Assembly: GCA_029204225.1 (NCBI GenBank)
Contig: CM055098.1
Location: 5,263,246 to 5,327,245 of the forward strand
Reading direction: 5' to 3'
DNA from: Diphasiastrum complanatum
Lineage: Eukaryota > Streptophyta > Lycopodiopsida > Lycopodiales > Lycopodiaceae
Length of the DNA: 64,000 nt
The notes beneath the pieces are model-generated. The model saw only the letters and a program-made list of their open reading frames with translations, did no database searches and was not told where the DNA came from. Made by a program: the position numbers and the translations under genes. Numbering within the stretch: position 1 is the first letter of the stretch; every line of letters starts with the position of its first letter. Below are positions 48,465 to 61,200 of this stretch, piece after piece.

Positions 48465-48785
48465 CCGTAAAGGCTTGTAAGATATTTCCTCTCTTGTAAA
48501 TCTCTATATTAGCTGAAACAAGCTATGTAAGTGTTAATTTTTGAATTTCTCTTTCAATCAGAGTTATTTGTAGCCAGTGTTATCACGCTCAACAAGCTGA
48601 AATTATTACTTCAAGCCATTGTACTCACTGTTGATACTTTTAATCAAAGTGCAATTTTTGTCTCACTATTGCGTCGTTCATTTGTGCAAACTGTATGAAT
48701 TCTTCTACTTGAATATTTCTGCTCTACACACCTACGCTCTGAGCAACTGAGCCTCCACTGTGCTCACGACCACCGTTTTATGACA

Positions 48786-50154
<1,369 letters not shown>

Positions 50155-51340
50155 TGTCTAAAGATGCACAACAAACTTGTAATCTCTTGGACGAGGATAC
50201 TACTAAATTTCTAGTCCAAAGGGTCATATTAGATAACTATAACTTGATGGTGCTTCTAGGAGCCACCCAAGTTACCTGCAGGTTGTAGTTGGTCGAACTC
50301 CTACTAGAGGTCATGAGTTTCAAAGCTGTGATTTTCTCCAATGCCATAAATGAGGAGTTTAAATCCATGGCCTATGCAACCTGAAAAATCAAGGAGAAGT
50401 ATCGATTCTTTATCGACTCAGCACACTTTCCATGTGCGAGTAGCCATTCTTGAAGCTATTGGCATTTCCTTAGGGCCACGTCCAACACCACCACATCGTC
50501 AAGCGCCAATCAAATAGCGTCCTTTGTGGATTTGATTGCTTCCAAGGTGCACACCAATGATGGGTAACTCATTGAGTATATCATTGATTTGCTTATTCAA
50601 GTTCACAATTTCATTGAGTATATCACGGATTTGAGTACATCATGGGTACCTCATTGAGTATATCATGGGTACCTCATTGAGTATATCACATATTTGCTTA
50701 TTCAAGTTGTCACGCACCTACTACACCAATTTGATAGCTTCCAAGGTGCACACCAATGACGGGTACCTCATTGAGTATATCACGGATTTGCTTATTCAAG
50801 TTGTCATGCACCTACTACACAATTTCATCATATTAAAAAATATGTGCAAGGAGCAGATCAGCACATCACATTGGAGCATAAGATTCCAAGATTTAATTTG
50901 ACAGAAGGTTCTAGGATTCAACACTGGAGTAGAAGGTTCTAGGATTCATCTTTCTTCCAAGGTAGCTTCCACCAGCTAAGCCTGCTCTTGCTCCTTGTAC
51001 ACCCTCCTATAGCCACATGCACAATTCGATTTTTTCATCCACCTTTTCGTCACCCCCATCCTTCCACCATTGCACTACCATTGTTTCCCCAACTACTATT
51101 TATGTTTCTGCTACTCCCTCTATACCATCTACTCTTGTCGTTCCCTCCACTCCTGCCACTACATCCATCACATCATCCCTTCTTGAGAGCTCCCAACCTA
51201 CTTCCACCATTATACCTCCATTTCCAGTGTTCGGGAAAGTCGGCATAGTCCAAGAATGGAACCGGCATCTTTCCCCAAAAACTGGCATGGCAAAAATTGT
51301 ACAAGATTTTTTACATCATAAATCTTGGGTTTTATAGGGG
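50155..51340 (+). pseudogene. Decayed gag-like reading frame
   Basis: ATG 50155 opens MSKDAQQTCNLLDEDTTKFL, then VQRVILDNYNLMVLLGATQV. After stops the coding feel continues to about 50540. A Ser/Pro/Thr-rich frame (51017-51337, for example SSTFSSPPSFHHCTTIVSP) follows. Frames in between are disrupted by a tandem duplication. Composition suggests a transposon gag-like protein with a linker, but no zinc knuckle is seen and I cannot name a family. Confidence 0.3.
50530..50830 (+). repeat. Imperfect tandem duplications
   Basis: CTCATTGAGTATATCA recurs six times. GCTTCCAAGGTGCACACCAA recurs at 50538 and 50736, each followed by a GACGGGTA/GATGGGTA phrase, giving a larger unit of about 198 bases with smaller steps inside. 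Confidence 0.8.
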
Positions 51341-54300
51341 GAAACCGACAAGTAAGAGCATGTCACTCAATAGAGGCCGAAGAACTTTTTTACATATGGG
51401 TTTTGGAGGGAAACCTCAAAAAGGTTTGCCGAACACTGCTCCATTCCGCTACCACTTCCCATAGTTTTCCCTTGTATTTTAGCTATTTCCATTTCTTCTA
51501 GCCAATAACGTCACCTCGCACTTCTCTTTTTACACAATTTTTGAATTGGACTTTCAACGAATCCCCCACATCTCCTTCTGTATTCTCAATTTTTTAATTG
51601 GACTTTCAGAATTCCCCCACATCTCGTTCCGTATTCTCAATCTTGACCTACAATTCAAGATGCCCCAATCACTTCCTAACTTCTCCTTTTAACCTTCTCA
51701 AGTTGCCCTCCCCATAACTTTGGATCTCCATGCTTTCAATAAGCAAATAGTTAGGTCATGACTCTATCCAAGCATCCTCCAACTCACACCACCACAGGAG
51801 GATGTCATCGTGCCTAAATACTTCACACATCAAGACAACTACGAAGAAGAGGAACCAAAAGTACAACCAGCACCAGTTTCCACAAATGGGCGGCCTAGGA
51901 CCTCCACCACACCACCAATCGATTCCTCATACATCCAAGGGGTGTGTATCTTAGCTTGAATCTGAGTCAATTTCCATCCAATTTCGTAAAGAATTGACAA
52001 AGTATGCAAGTTCTTGTGATAGAAGTTCATTTTTAGTTTTGGTTGGATTTTTAGGAGAGAAGCACATCAAATTTTCATTTATGAAATTTTATTCATTTGT
52101 GATCCTTTTTGTGCCCATCAAATTAAAGATACAGTTAAAAAAAATTCTAGCCCTACCCTCACTAACCCTAACCCTACCCTCCCAACCCAGTAACCCTCAC
52201 ATATTAGGACTACAAAAAAAGTGAAAAAAATTTCTTTTTTTTTTTTGTCCATCTATATGGTGTTATATGAATTTGGAATTTGTATTAGGAAGGCTTAAGA
52301 TCCAACTGTAGCTTGAGAATCAATGGTTCATGCAGAGTTCAGGATCAGGGTTTTCAGGCAAGAATAAGCCTAATTTTCAAATGCCAGTCCACAAAAAAAT
52401 GTTAAATGTAACTAGAAAATAGTGATTTATCTTGCAATTAACATGAATTACTTCTTAGTATAGTGTAGTACCTAGATAATATAGAATGTTCACTTGCAAG
52501 TGATGACTTCCAAGGGCACACAATAATTGACTGCATTTGACAAATTCAAGCTCAAATATAACTATAATTCAAAGATAAATATGGACATGATTTGAACTCC
52601 ATATAACCTTGGTCCCATTAACATTATAACCAAGATTCAAATTTAAATATGACCTCGATCCGTTTTCCACCATACAGTTAAATAGGGTAGAACAGCAACA
52701 TGGTAGGATGGAAATACCCCACTTGTGACTAACCAGGTCCATAAGCAAAAGGTTTTGATTCTTTAATGTTTGAGATAGATCAAAACTTTTCAAAGGGAAA
52801 TGCAAATCAGGACTGACCAGCTTCTCAAGCCAATGAAAGTGAGCTTTGAACTGCCTTGTAGCAGGGTAGGACAACTCCCTTGGCACACCGACTATGTCTC
52901 TCAGGTATCCCGTGGCTGATAGGGTATTTGTATATGTATAACAAGATCAAAGTTCTATTAGTGTCTCTACATCTGAGGTTTAAAATGTGTCTTGAAGAGC
53001 ACCTAAGGCCACATGTTGAAAAGGCTGTGTTAGACCTAAAAAATGGAGTTTCCTACTGCTCTCATACTTAACTTAGATAGGGGCAAGAAACTGGACCAAC
53101 AATTGAAAACATATGCATCAAAGAAACTATAAAAACGAAGAAGGAATTTCACACATCAGGGGTTTTTTTTTGTAAAAAAACACTTATTTTTTAAATTCTT
53201 TTGGGGGTCCCGTTCCAGAACAAAACGTTTTCCGTTCCGGAAATGAACAACTAAGGATATATCACAAGAAGTTTTGCCTTAGCCAGGCATTCAAATAGTT
53301 GAAAAATGAAAACCCAAGGATTGCATTTCAAAAGAATTAAAGAAACTCATTTCAATGCTCAAACTCACCTAGAAGTGGCACCTAAGCTTTTAGCAAATCA
53401 TCACAAACTCAAGAATGCCTAGTAGCTTAGGAGTTGATAGAAACCAAAGCCAAAAAAACATTCAATGAGATGCGAAACCAAAGTCCAATAACAATTGTTG
53501 CCACTTCTATTACTTTTGGTGCATCCAAAAGTAGATGCCTGCTGTTGTGAACATTGTCTCATGCAGCTTACATGTGAACGCAGCCTTGGCTATAGTCAAA
53601 TATGGTTTTTGTTTGCGCCTCCCTTGTGAATGAGAATGCTATAGCCTATTACCAACACAAGATGATCGTTGCTACTGATGGGCCATTGTCTCGTGATGAT
53701 CACTTGCTCGAGGTGGACACTAGTACCTACTTGGGTAGCATCTTGTCTGCCTTGAGATCAATATGCTTCCTCCCGTTGGCCTCCTAATATACCATTTTTG
53801 GACTAAACTGTGAACACACCAAAAAAGATCACAAGAATTCATGATGAAATTTGCGACGACAACATAGCTAGGTTGCACTCTTGCAAGCATAGAGTTGACC
53901 AAATGACCTGATTAGGAAAACCATGTTAGATGGGCTCAAGTTCTGCACACATATATTTGGAACATCGGACCCCCCCCCCAAGTTCCAACTTGCAGTCTGG
54001 GGATTCATTTATCACAGTTTCATCCAATACATATAGATTCTGAATGTTGCCTTGTCCATTGAAAGTACTTAAGAATGTGGCAATGGTGGATTTTCGGTTC
54101 AAAACTCTTCTGAAAGCCTGAGTAACAAATAAAACTACAATAGAACGACATGCATTTTTGTTGCTATTTAAGTCTGGCTTGTTGCACTGCAAAGCTCCAT
54201 GCCAAAGCTCTGCTCTATAGCTCATGAAGCCCCACGTACGGGTTTTAAAATACACATAAAGCTCAAAAAGACGGATTGCTTTTATTGTACGTTCACTATA

Positions 54301-54430
54301 AAGGATGTACGATTTATTTCTCTGCCCTCAAATGAAGAAGCTTTCATTGAAAATTATCATCCAGTTAGTCATAATGTTTTAGATAGTCTGGAAATATTCT
54401 GTACTTAAAGTGAATAAGCCTGCAGACTGG
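51341..54430. other. Intergenic region downstream of the coiled-coil gene
   Basis: Only frames under 110 codons in any direction, none with family features (for example 52569-52886 minus, 53926-54255 minus). A short telomere-like AACCCTAACCCTACCCT run lies at 52160-52177, and a poly-C run at 53970. Probably decayed repeats. Confidence 0.4.
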
Positions 54431-54826
54431 TGCAAGATTTTGTACATCTGGGCAGGGATGGCTAACAAGAGTCGGGAACGTGACAAGGAAACAATAGCAA
54501 TGTGTGCTACTGGGGCCTGAGAAATAGTTGGCGAAAACTACAGGATATCACAGCAGTTCGCAGGTGAGGAAGCACACGCTTTCAAAATTCACTGATATCC
54601 ACAAAGGTATAAAATTATCTTCAAGCCGTTGATGTTTTTGATACATGTACATTTATACACAATAGTTGCTTCGACTCGATGGCTCTACAATATGCTAAAG
54701 AGATCTAAAATAAGTAAAGATACATAATTTCAACAGCTAGCATGAAAACCTATGATATGTGAAGCCAGTGCAGTAACTATATCTACGCACTGACCTCCAA
54801 AAATGCTGAATTCACTATTCCAAGCA
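54431..54826 (-). other. Probable 3' untranslated region of the coiled-coil gene
   Basis: It follows the stop codon at 54827-54829. On the minus strand, T-rich and TGTA-containing stretches near 54640-54660 are fair plant poly-A signals. The end is unknown. Confidence 0.4.
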
Positions 54827-57800
54827 TTATACTTGTTTGGTTGCTAAATTTCTTGAATATAGCCCGGAGCATGCAACTAAATTCTCTCTTGGCCTGTCTA
54901 AGCAGCATGAAGCACTTTGTGCGCTGTCTTCTAACACAGTGTCTGTTGGTAAATCAAGCCTGCTGAGATGGCCTGTTCTTCTCACTGTAGAGCTGAAGCT
55001 TTCTGTATATACTGGAGTTGAAGGCCTGGAATTTCCCAGTACCCCAAGATGCTGAAGTCGGGCTCTTGCCAGTCTTGAAGCCAGCTCTGAATCCCCAACC
55101 TAATTTCCACAAAATAGAAGCTATGAGTTATGTTTTCAGATGCTAGATGCTTTTGAAGTTTTACAAGTTTCTTGGCAGTCAAAAAACTATTGCAACCTCA
55201 ATGGTGCTAAGCAATGTGCTGAACAATGGTGGGCAACATAAACAAAAAGAAAAGTTCTCCCACTTTGTTGGATGCAGCCATCTCAACATCTCGAGTAGTA
55301 ACACCCTGTTTCACACGCTCTCGTACTTGGAATCGACGTTGGTTCTTGAGCTCTTCTTCTAGAGAAACCTTTTCACTTTTAATTTGATTCACTTCGACCA
55401 ACAGTTGGTTCACAGTGTTCATAAGATCCATTTTCTCAGGAGGAATCCTACCATTTCGAGGTTGCCGTACCAAAAACTGTGAAGGGGTCCACAAGTCAAT
55501 ATGATCATAATCTTGTTACTCTAATTCAACGTAAGCATATTCAAGTATATACAGATAAATACCAGGTTAATGTGGCAATCATTGCGCCAGGCTTTTTAAA
55601 AATAATATGTTTATTATTTATTTTTCAGCAATTGGTACTTGGAATGAGAAGGCATTCAAAACCAGACCAATTAAAGATCTAATTATATGTGTCAATTAGA
55701 TATCCCACTAAATAAGTGACCATGGACTTATGGGGCCAAGGAAGGTATACAGTGTACTTATTTTGGGTTATCGGTTCCTGTGTAATCCACCTAGCAGATT
55801 AACAATACTAGGGTGTAATCTCCGGAGTCCGAAGATAACCAAAATATCATTAAGATGATTGATAATTTTTGGATTAAGGAAACTATAAATGTTTTCATAT
55901 TTCTGTGAAGTCAGCTCAAACCCCAACGATAATTAATGCTTTATTGGGACAACCTTGCAGACTTATGTATCCAACTCGAGCTGAAACGATAATGAGGATG
56001 TCTTGCAAGTGCTTTGCTTGTATATTCAAGGCTTTCTGCTAAGTGAATAGTTGGGGTCTTTTCTCTCCTCTATCAGTTCACGCCAGTCACTTTTTTTCAG
56101 AAGAAGAACAAGCACACTAATCTTATGAAAGGACGAACTAGGGAATCGCCAATTAAGCAGCAAGGACCTGCACTTCTCATAGAACAAACTTTACATGCAA
56201 TGTGCCTTCTCCATTAACGAAGGTAGACTTAACTGCCAAGATGAAATACCTTTTGGTTCAGTTTCAGGGTTTCAAGTTCTGTCTTGATCTTCTCATGTTC
56301 CTGTAGAAACCAGCATGATGTAAGGCAGTTAAATGTCTAGTTAGAGGTATGCTTGCAAACAGAACCAAGACCATATAGCAGACATCAACAGATAGTAGCT
56401 CTCATTTGGACAATATCAGCACGAAAAATGTTCTCTGCTTCAGGTTTCCCCGCATGAGATATCAAAGAATGATCAGGAAAAGCTCTTCTCAAACTACTTG
56501 CAGCTATTTTAGCTCAAAGAACTGTTGCACGGATGTGCCTGAGATTGTTCCCAAGAAACTGTAATTTGGTCTTGCAAATTGCAACAAATCACAGTGATCT
56601 GACTCCTGAGAAGGCACTCAATCTTAGTTGCACAAATACCCAGATCTACGGAAGATCCTTCAAATTGATTGCCTACTTGCATGAAAATATGTCAAACACC
56701 AAAAATAATGAAGCTAGGGATTATATAGAAACTAAAGCATAAATCAATCAAACCTTTCGCAAGCTGAACAGCTCACAAAGCAACTGAGATCGTGCAGTAG
56801 TTTCTTCCTTCAGGCTTGCTTCAAGAAAAGACCTAGAAGCTTCCACTGAATCCAATTTCTCCTGTAACGTTGCAATCTCTTTTTGAACTTCAAAAAGACG
56901 GCCTTGTCCTTGTTGTTCCTCTGTCTCATACATCTTCAGCTTCGCTTTCAGTTGTTTGACTTCTGCATTGAAAAGTTCCTGTGATACCAGATGTCTGATC
57001 ATGCAACTGCACCTTCTAGTAACTTCAAAAGTCTATGTAATGCCTTTTAATCCTTAATTTTGTTTTCTTCATAGTTCTTAGTTAAAGCTATTTGATACTT
57101 TTTCTCTCTTTAGGTTGACTTGTTCTTCTTCTTATCTCTCTTAGGTCCCCGGTACACTGCATTCCAGAACGCATACAGAACAAGCATACAAGAACGCTCT
57201 TCAATTTCATTTTGTTTTGATTTTTTGGAACGTACTGAAACATACTTCTTTCTTTGTTGTTTTTGGCAGAGAAACAGGAATTTGGGAGTTGAAATATAGT
57301 GCATAAAAAATGAATAAATTAAGTGCTTAAAAAATAACATTTTACAATTCTAAAGTTGACACCATCCTTCGACTTATCACATATATTCAGCAAATTAGAT
57401 TGTTTCCCAACAGCGAAGCAAAAGATACACATAGGCAATAATCACCTCAGCTTAGCACCTTACATAAACAAGGTCATTGACTATCATGGTTGTCCCAAGC
57501 CTACCTTTACTTTGACATACTTGGCATATCCTTACATGAGGTGGAGTCTGAGGATCACTTTTTACTCAAAGGCCCAATCTACTATGAGATCAAAGGCAGA
57601 TATTACTGCCTTTTCTAAGATGCACCTATTACACTGCAATCCATGATAGCATATGAGGATCCACATTGTATTGCACTCATGATTTGGGAGATGTTCCTAC
57701 TACGATAGAACTAATGTCAACCAATTCAGCAAAGTCACATCGACACACAGCTCCAGATTACATACTTCTTCTGTCACAAAAGACCACGAATAGATCCAGA

Positions 57801-58191
57801 AATAGATGATGGGGTCAGTGATGGTGATATTTCTCGACATAGAGACCAGAGACAACATACCACCCTGATTTATCTTGTGGGTAGAGCCACATGTCCTACC
57901 ATGAGGAGTCACACATCTCAGAAACGACCTCCTCAACAATGTCAACAATGTATGCAACCATAGTCTCCAATACATCTTTCTTCATCAACAACAAGATATG
58001 ATTACAGATGTTATATTGTTATATTTGTTACATACACTTGCATTATATTTGTCTTCGATCTTAACAGTTTTATTTACATGTATCTTTTTCTTTTGTGTTT
58101 CGGAGACATTTCATATGCTCTCATTGATACCACATACTTGACATGTACTCTTTCATCTTATATGTCTTTTGGCATGGAAAAACCATTAATA

Positions 58192-58251
<60 letters not shown>

Positions 58252-61200
58252 CAATATCCCACTTGGGATCATGTACGTGATTGCTTTGGGATACAAAAGC
58301 TACACCACAAAGAGATGGACATACCTACATGGGTGGTCGATACGAACAGGTACACATCTCCTGAGTGTGTGTGGCTATGACACCAATGCTTTCAAACAAG
58401 CACCACTAGACATTGGATTGGCATTTTGGAGGCCACTCCTAGCACTGTCTCATTTAATTTTTGTTTCAGTCATGTTAGAAACATTGATGTAGCATCATAT
58501 CACATGGCTAGAGCAATGGCATGTACTATATCATTGTCTCTTCCTAGTCCAATTTTTCTCGATTTCATTTGTTCTTAATTTTTTTTAATTATATTAGGAC
58601 CATTTGTGTGATCACTAGAGTGTTATAACAACCTATTGAAAGTTGGGGGTGGTAACTCATCTATATATAGTCTACCAATTTATGCTAATGCTAGGAAACG
58701 CCATGATCATCTTTGTGTCATCTTGTAGGGGCACAAAGTTTCTTGAAGTCCATGGACACCTCTAGGGCAGGCACGATCTTGAGGGGGAGGTACATGTTTA
58801 AATTATTCAAGAGGCCACGAGGAGATGGAACCATCCAACTTGTGTGAGTACTCGTACGAGGCTTTGATATGTAACTTTTAACGAACAATAAGTTGTAACA
58901 TGTTGAATGTTCCAACTTCCAAGCATTTTAAGTTTTAGGCTTTAGCTCAAGCATCGGGTTTCAGAACTCCAATATGCTTTGATGCTTGATGAGCTTTGGA
59001 TTTGGATGTTCAAAATTTGATTTGATTTATCCATCATCAATGTTGTACATGTGATCGCTATCAATGGAAAGCTTGTCAATGAGAATAATACCCACATTTT
59101 TTGGAGTTCTTGTGCAACACAATTCCTTGACCTTCTAAGCGAAGACATTGTCAAATTTCCATGAGCCAAGGATGCGGTTGACATGGTATATTTTTTGATC
59201 AAGTTTGTCACCAAGTGATCTGATATCCTTGCTATTTTTAGTGTTGCGAATGTTTCGCGAACTGATTGTTGTTGCGAACTGATTCTTGTCGCGAACTGAT
59301 TGTTTTCAAGTTTGTTTAGTTTTCTTTTGCGGAAGCTTTCAAGATCCTAAGCATGCGACTACAGATCACAAAACATAAAACATTCTAGCAATCAAGACGA
59401 TGAAAAACAGTGAGATGGAGAAGAGAGCAATTGCATTATCAGTTTTTGAGTTTTGAGTGAGATGGTCAGTGTCTCGCTCGTTGACGGCCTGACACTCAGC
59501 TCAATCGCTGTGTTCTGCTCGTTGGCAGACTTTCATGCACATTTGTTTTCGTCTCTCTATCTTCTTTCTGCTCTTCTCTATTTCGTGTTGATCAAAATTG
59601 TGTATATATCTCCACTGTGTGGAGTTTACAAGACAGCTAAACAGAGAATTACAAGATAAGTCAACGCTAATCAACTAGTTAGTTATTCTCTGTTATGGCT
59701 AACTCTTTCAGCTGAGCGTGAAGTACAATACGCCACGCTCGTCGAGCTGCCAGTTGGCAGCGCGAATTGTTTTCCCTCGTGTTGTTTCGTTTCTTTTCGT
59801 GCTTTAGGGTTTTTGAGGTATGTTTGCCATTCACTTCGTAACAAAGTTGCAGGAGTTCACAATTTCTGACACTCCCTCTTGAACCTTGCAACTTTGTATG
59901 TTTATTAGATGCAAAACAATGAAATTGAAAGCTTGTTGTTTGACTAACAATTCTTGTAAATTTCTAGTAAAGTGCTGAATTTTTCATTTGCATTACAATG
60001 CAATGTTTGTTTGCTACAATCTTACATTCTTCAAGAATCCTCCTTCTTTGCTATTTTTAGGGCATGCTCCACCTCATAGATCCTAAAGCCTACCGTCATG
60101 AGGTTTGCCTAGATGCTCATGTTTTGGAGTGGTTACTGAAGTTATATATGATCATATCTCTAACTGATAAGTTTATGATATGATGAGCTTTTCTCCTACA
60201 TCTCTGTTACTCCCACAACTCCCTGGCAGTGTTAGGAGGTATCTCGACACCTGTGACGATCTCTCAATATTCTCGATCCTGCCATTGTTCATATCCATAA
60301 CAATTCTTAGTTACCTGATTTTCCAGCAAATAGATCACCAATTCTTTAGACCTGTAACCCTGCCTATGAACTGACTCAGAAGAGCAAATCAGCTCAACAT
60401 TACTATGCACACCTCTGATGATAACAACTAGATTCAGATTTGGTCCAACCCAGCAGTGATCAGTAGTCAGCAGACAGATCTATAGGCAGTAATCAACATT
60501 GCAGACAGCGATCTGATTCAACGATCTAGCAGTAGTTAGGTATCTGCAGTCAGATTACCCAACCAGCGAACAATCTGTGATTCAGATTCTTGATCAGGTC
60601 TACTGATCCAGCAGACAATCAGCCAGCAAAACAGTCCAGCGATCTGTTTCTATGCTGTAGCAGCAAACAGTCGATTTAGGTTCTCAGCAAACAGTAAACA
60701 GCTATCAGTTTTGATTCTAACAACAGGTCAGATCTGCTTTCAACTCAGCGATCCACCAAGTTTGATTCCAGTGAACTGATCTCCCAACAGGTCTGATTTC
60801 CCAACAGCTAGCCAGCGATCTATTCCTACAAACTCTTCTTCTTGCAATCCTGCAAAAGCAAACTCTCTTTCTCTTACCAAAAAGCCTGCTCTGATACCCT
60901 GTCAGAATTTGTCATACAAATTCTAGACGGGGTTACTAGTGCTACTAGCACTCACACAAAACCAAGCATAGAGATTATAGAGAATTCAATTTATAGAAGA
61001 ATTGAGCAAAGCTCTAAAACACTCGAATGAATTGTGGTGGGCACCAGCCTACATATATAGTTTCTCTAATCTATGTGACAAGCCAAAAGCCTAAATCAAA
61101 TAGCAAAAGAACAAAAGCTAATTGCTAAAATTACTACTTATATTGGGTAAACACTCAAGATGTATTAGTAATAAAACAAGTCCTAATCTAGTAGTAGTGC

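Larger units (their letters stand above)
47936..48785 (+). repeat. 3' LTR of the copia remnant (right end uncertain)
   Basis: It starts TGTTAGATTTC directly after the polypurine tract. It contains a tandem array (48050-48360) and a TATA box at 48456. The end near 48785 (TATGACA) is a guess because no second LTR is present for comparison. Confidence 0.65.

Noticed and set aside
52160..52177. AACCCTAACCCTACCCT as an interstitial telomere
   Set aside because: Only two full units; too short to distinguish from chance or simple-repeat drift.
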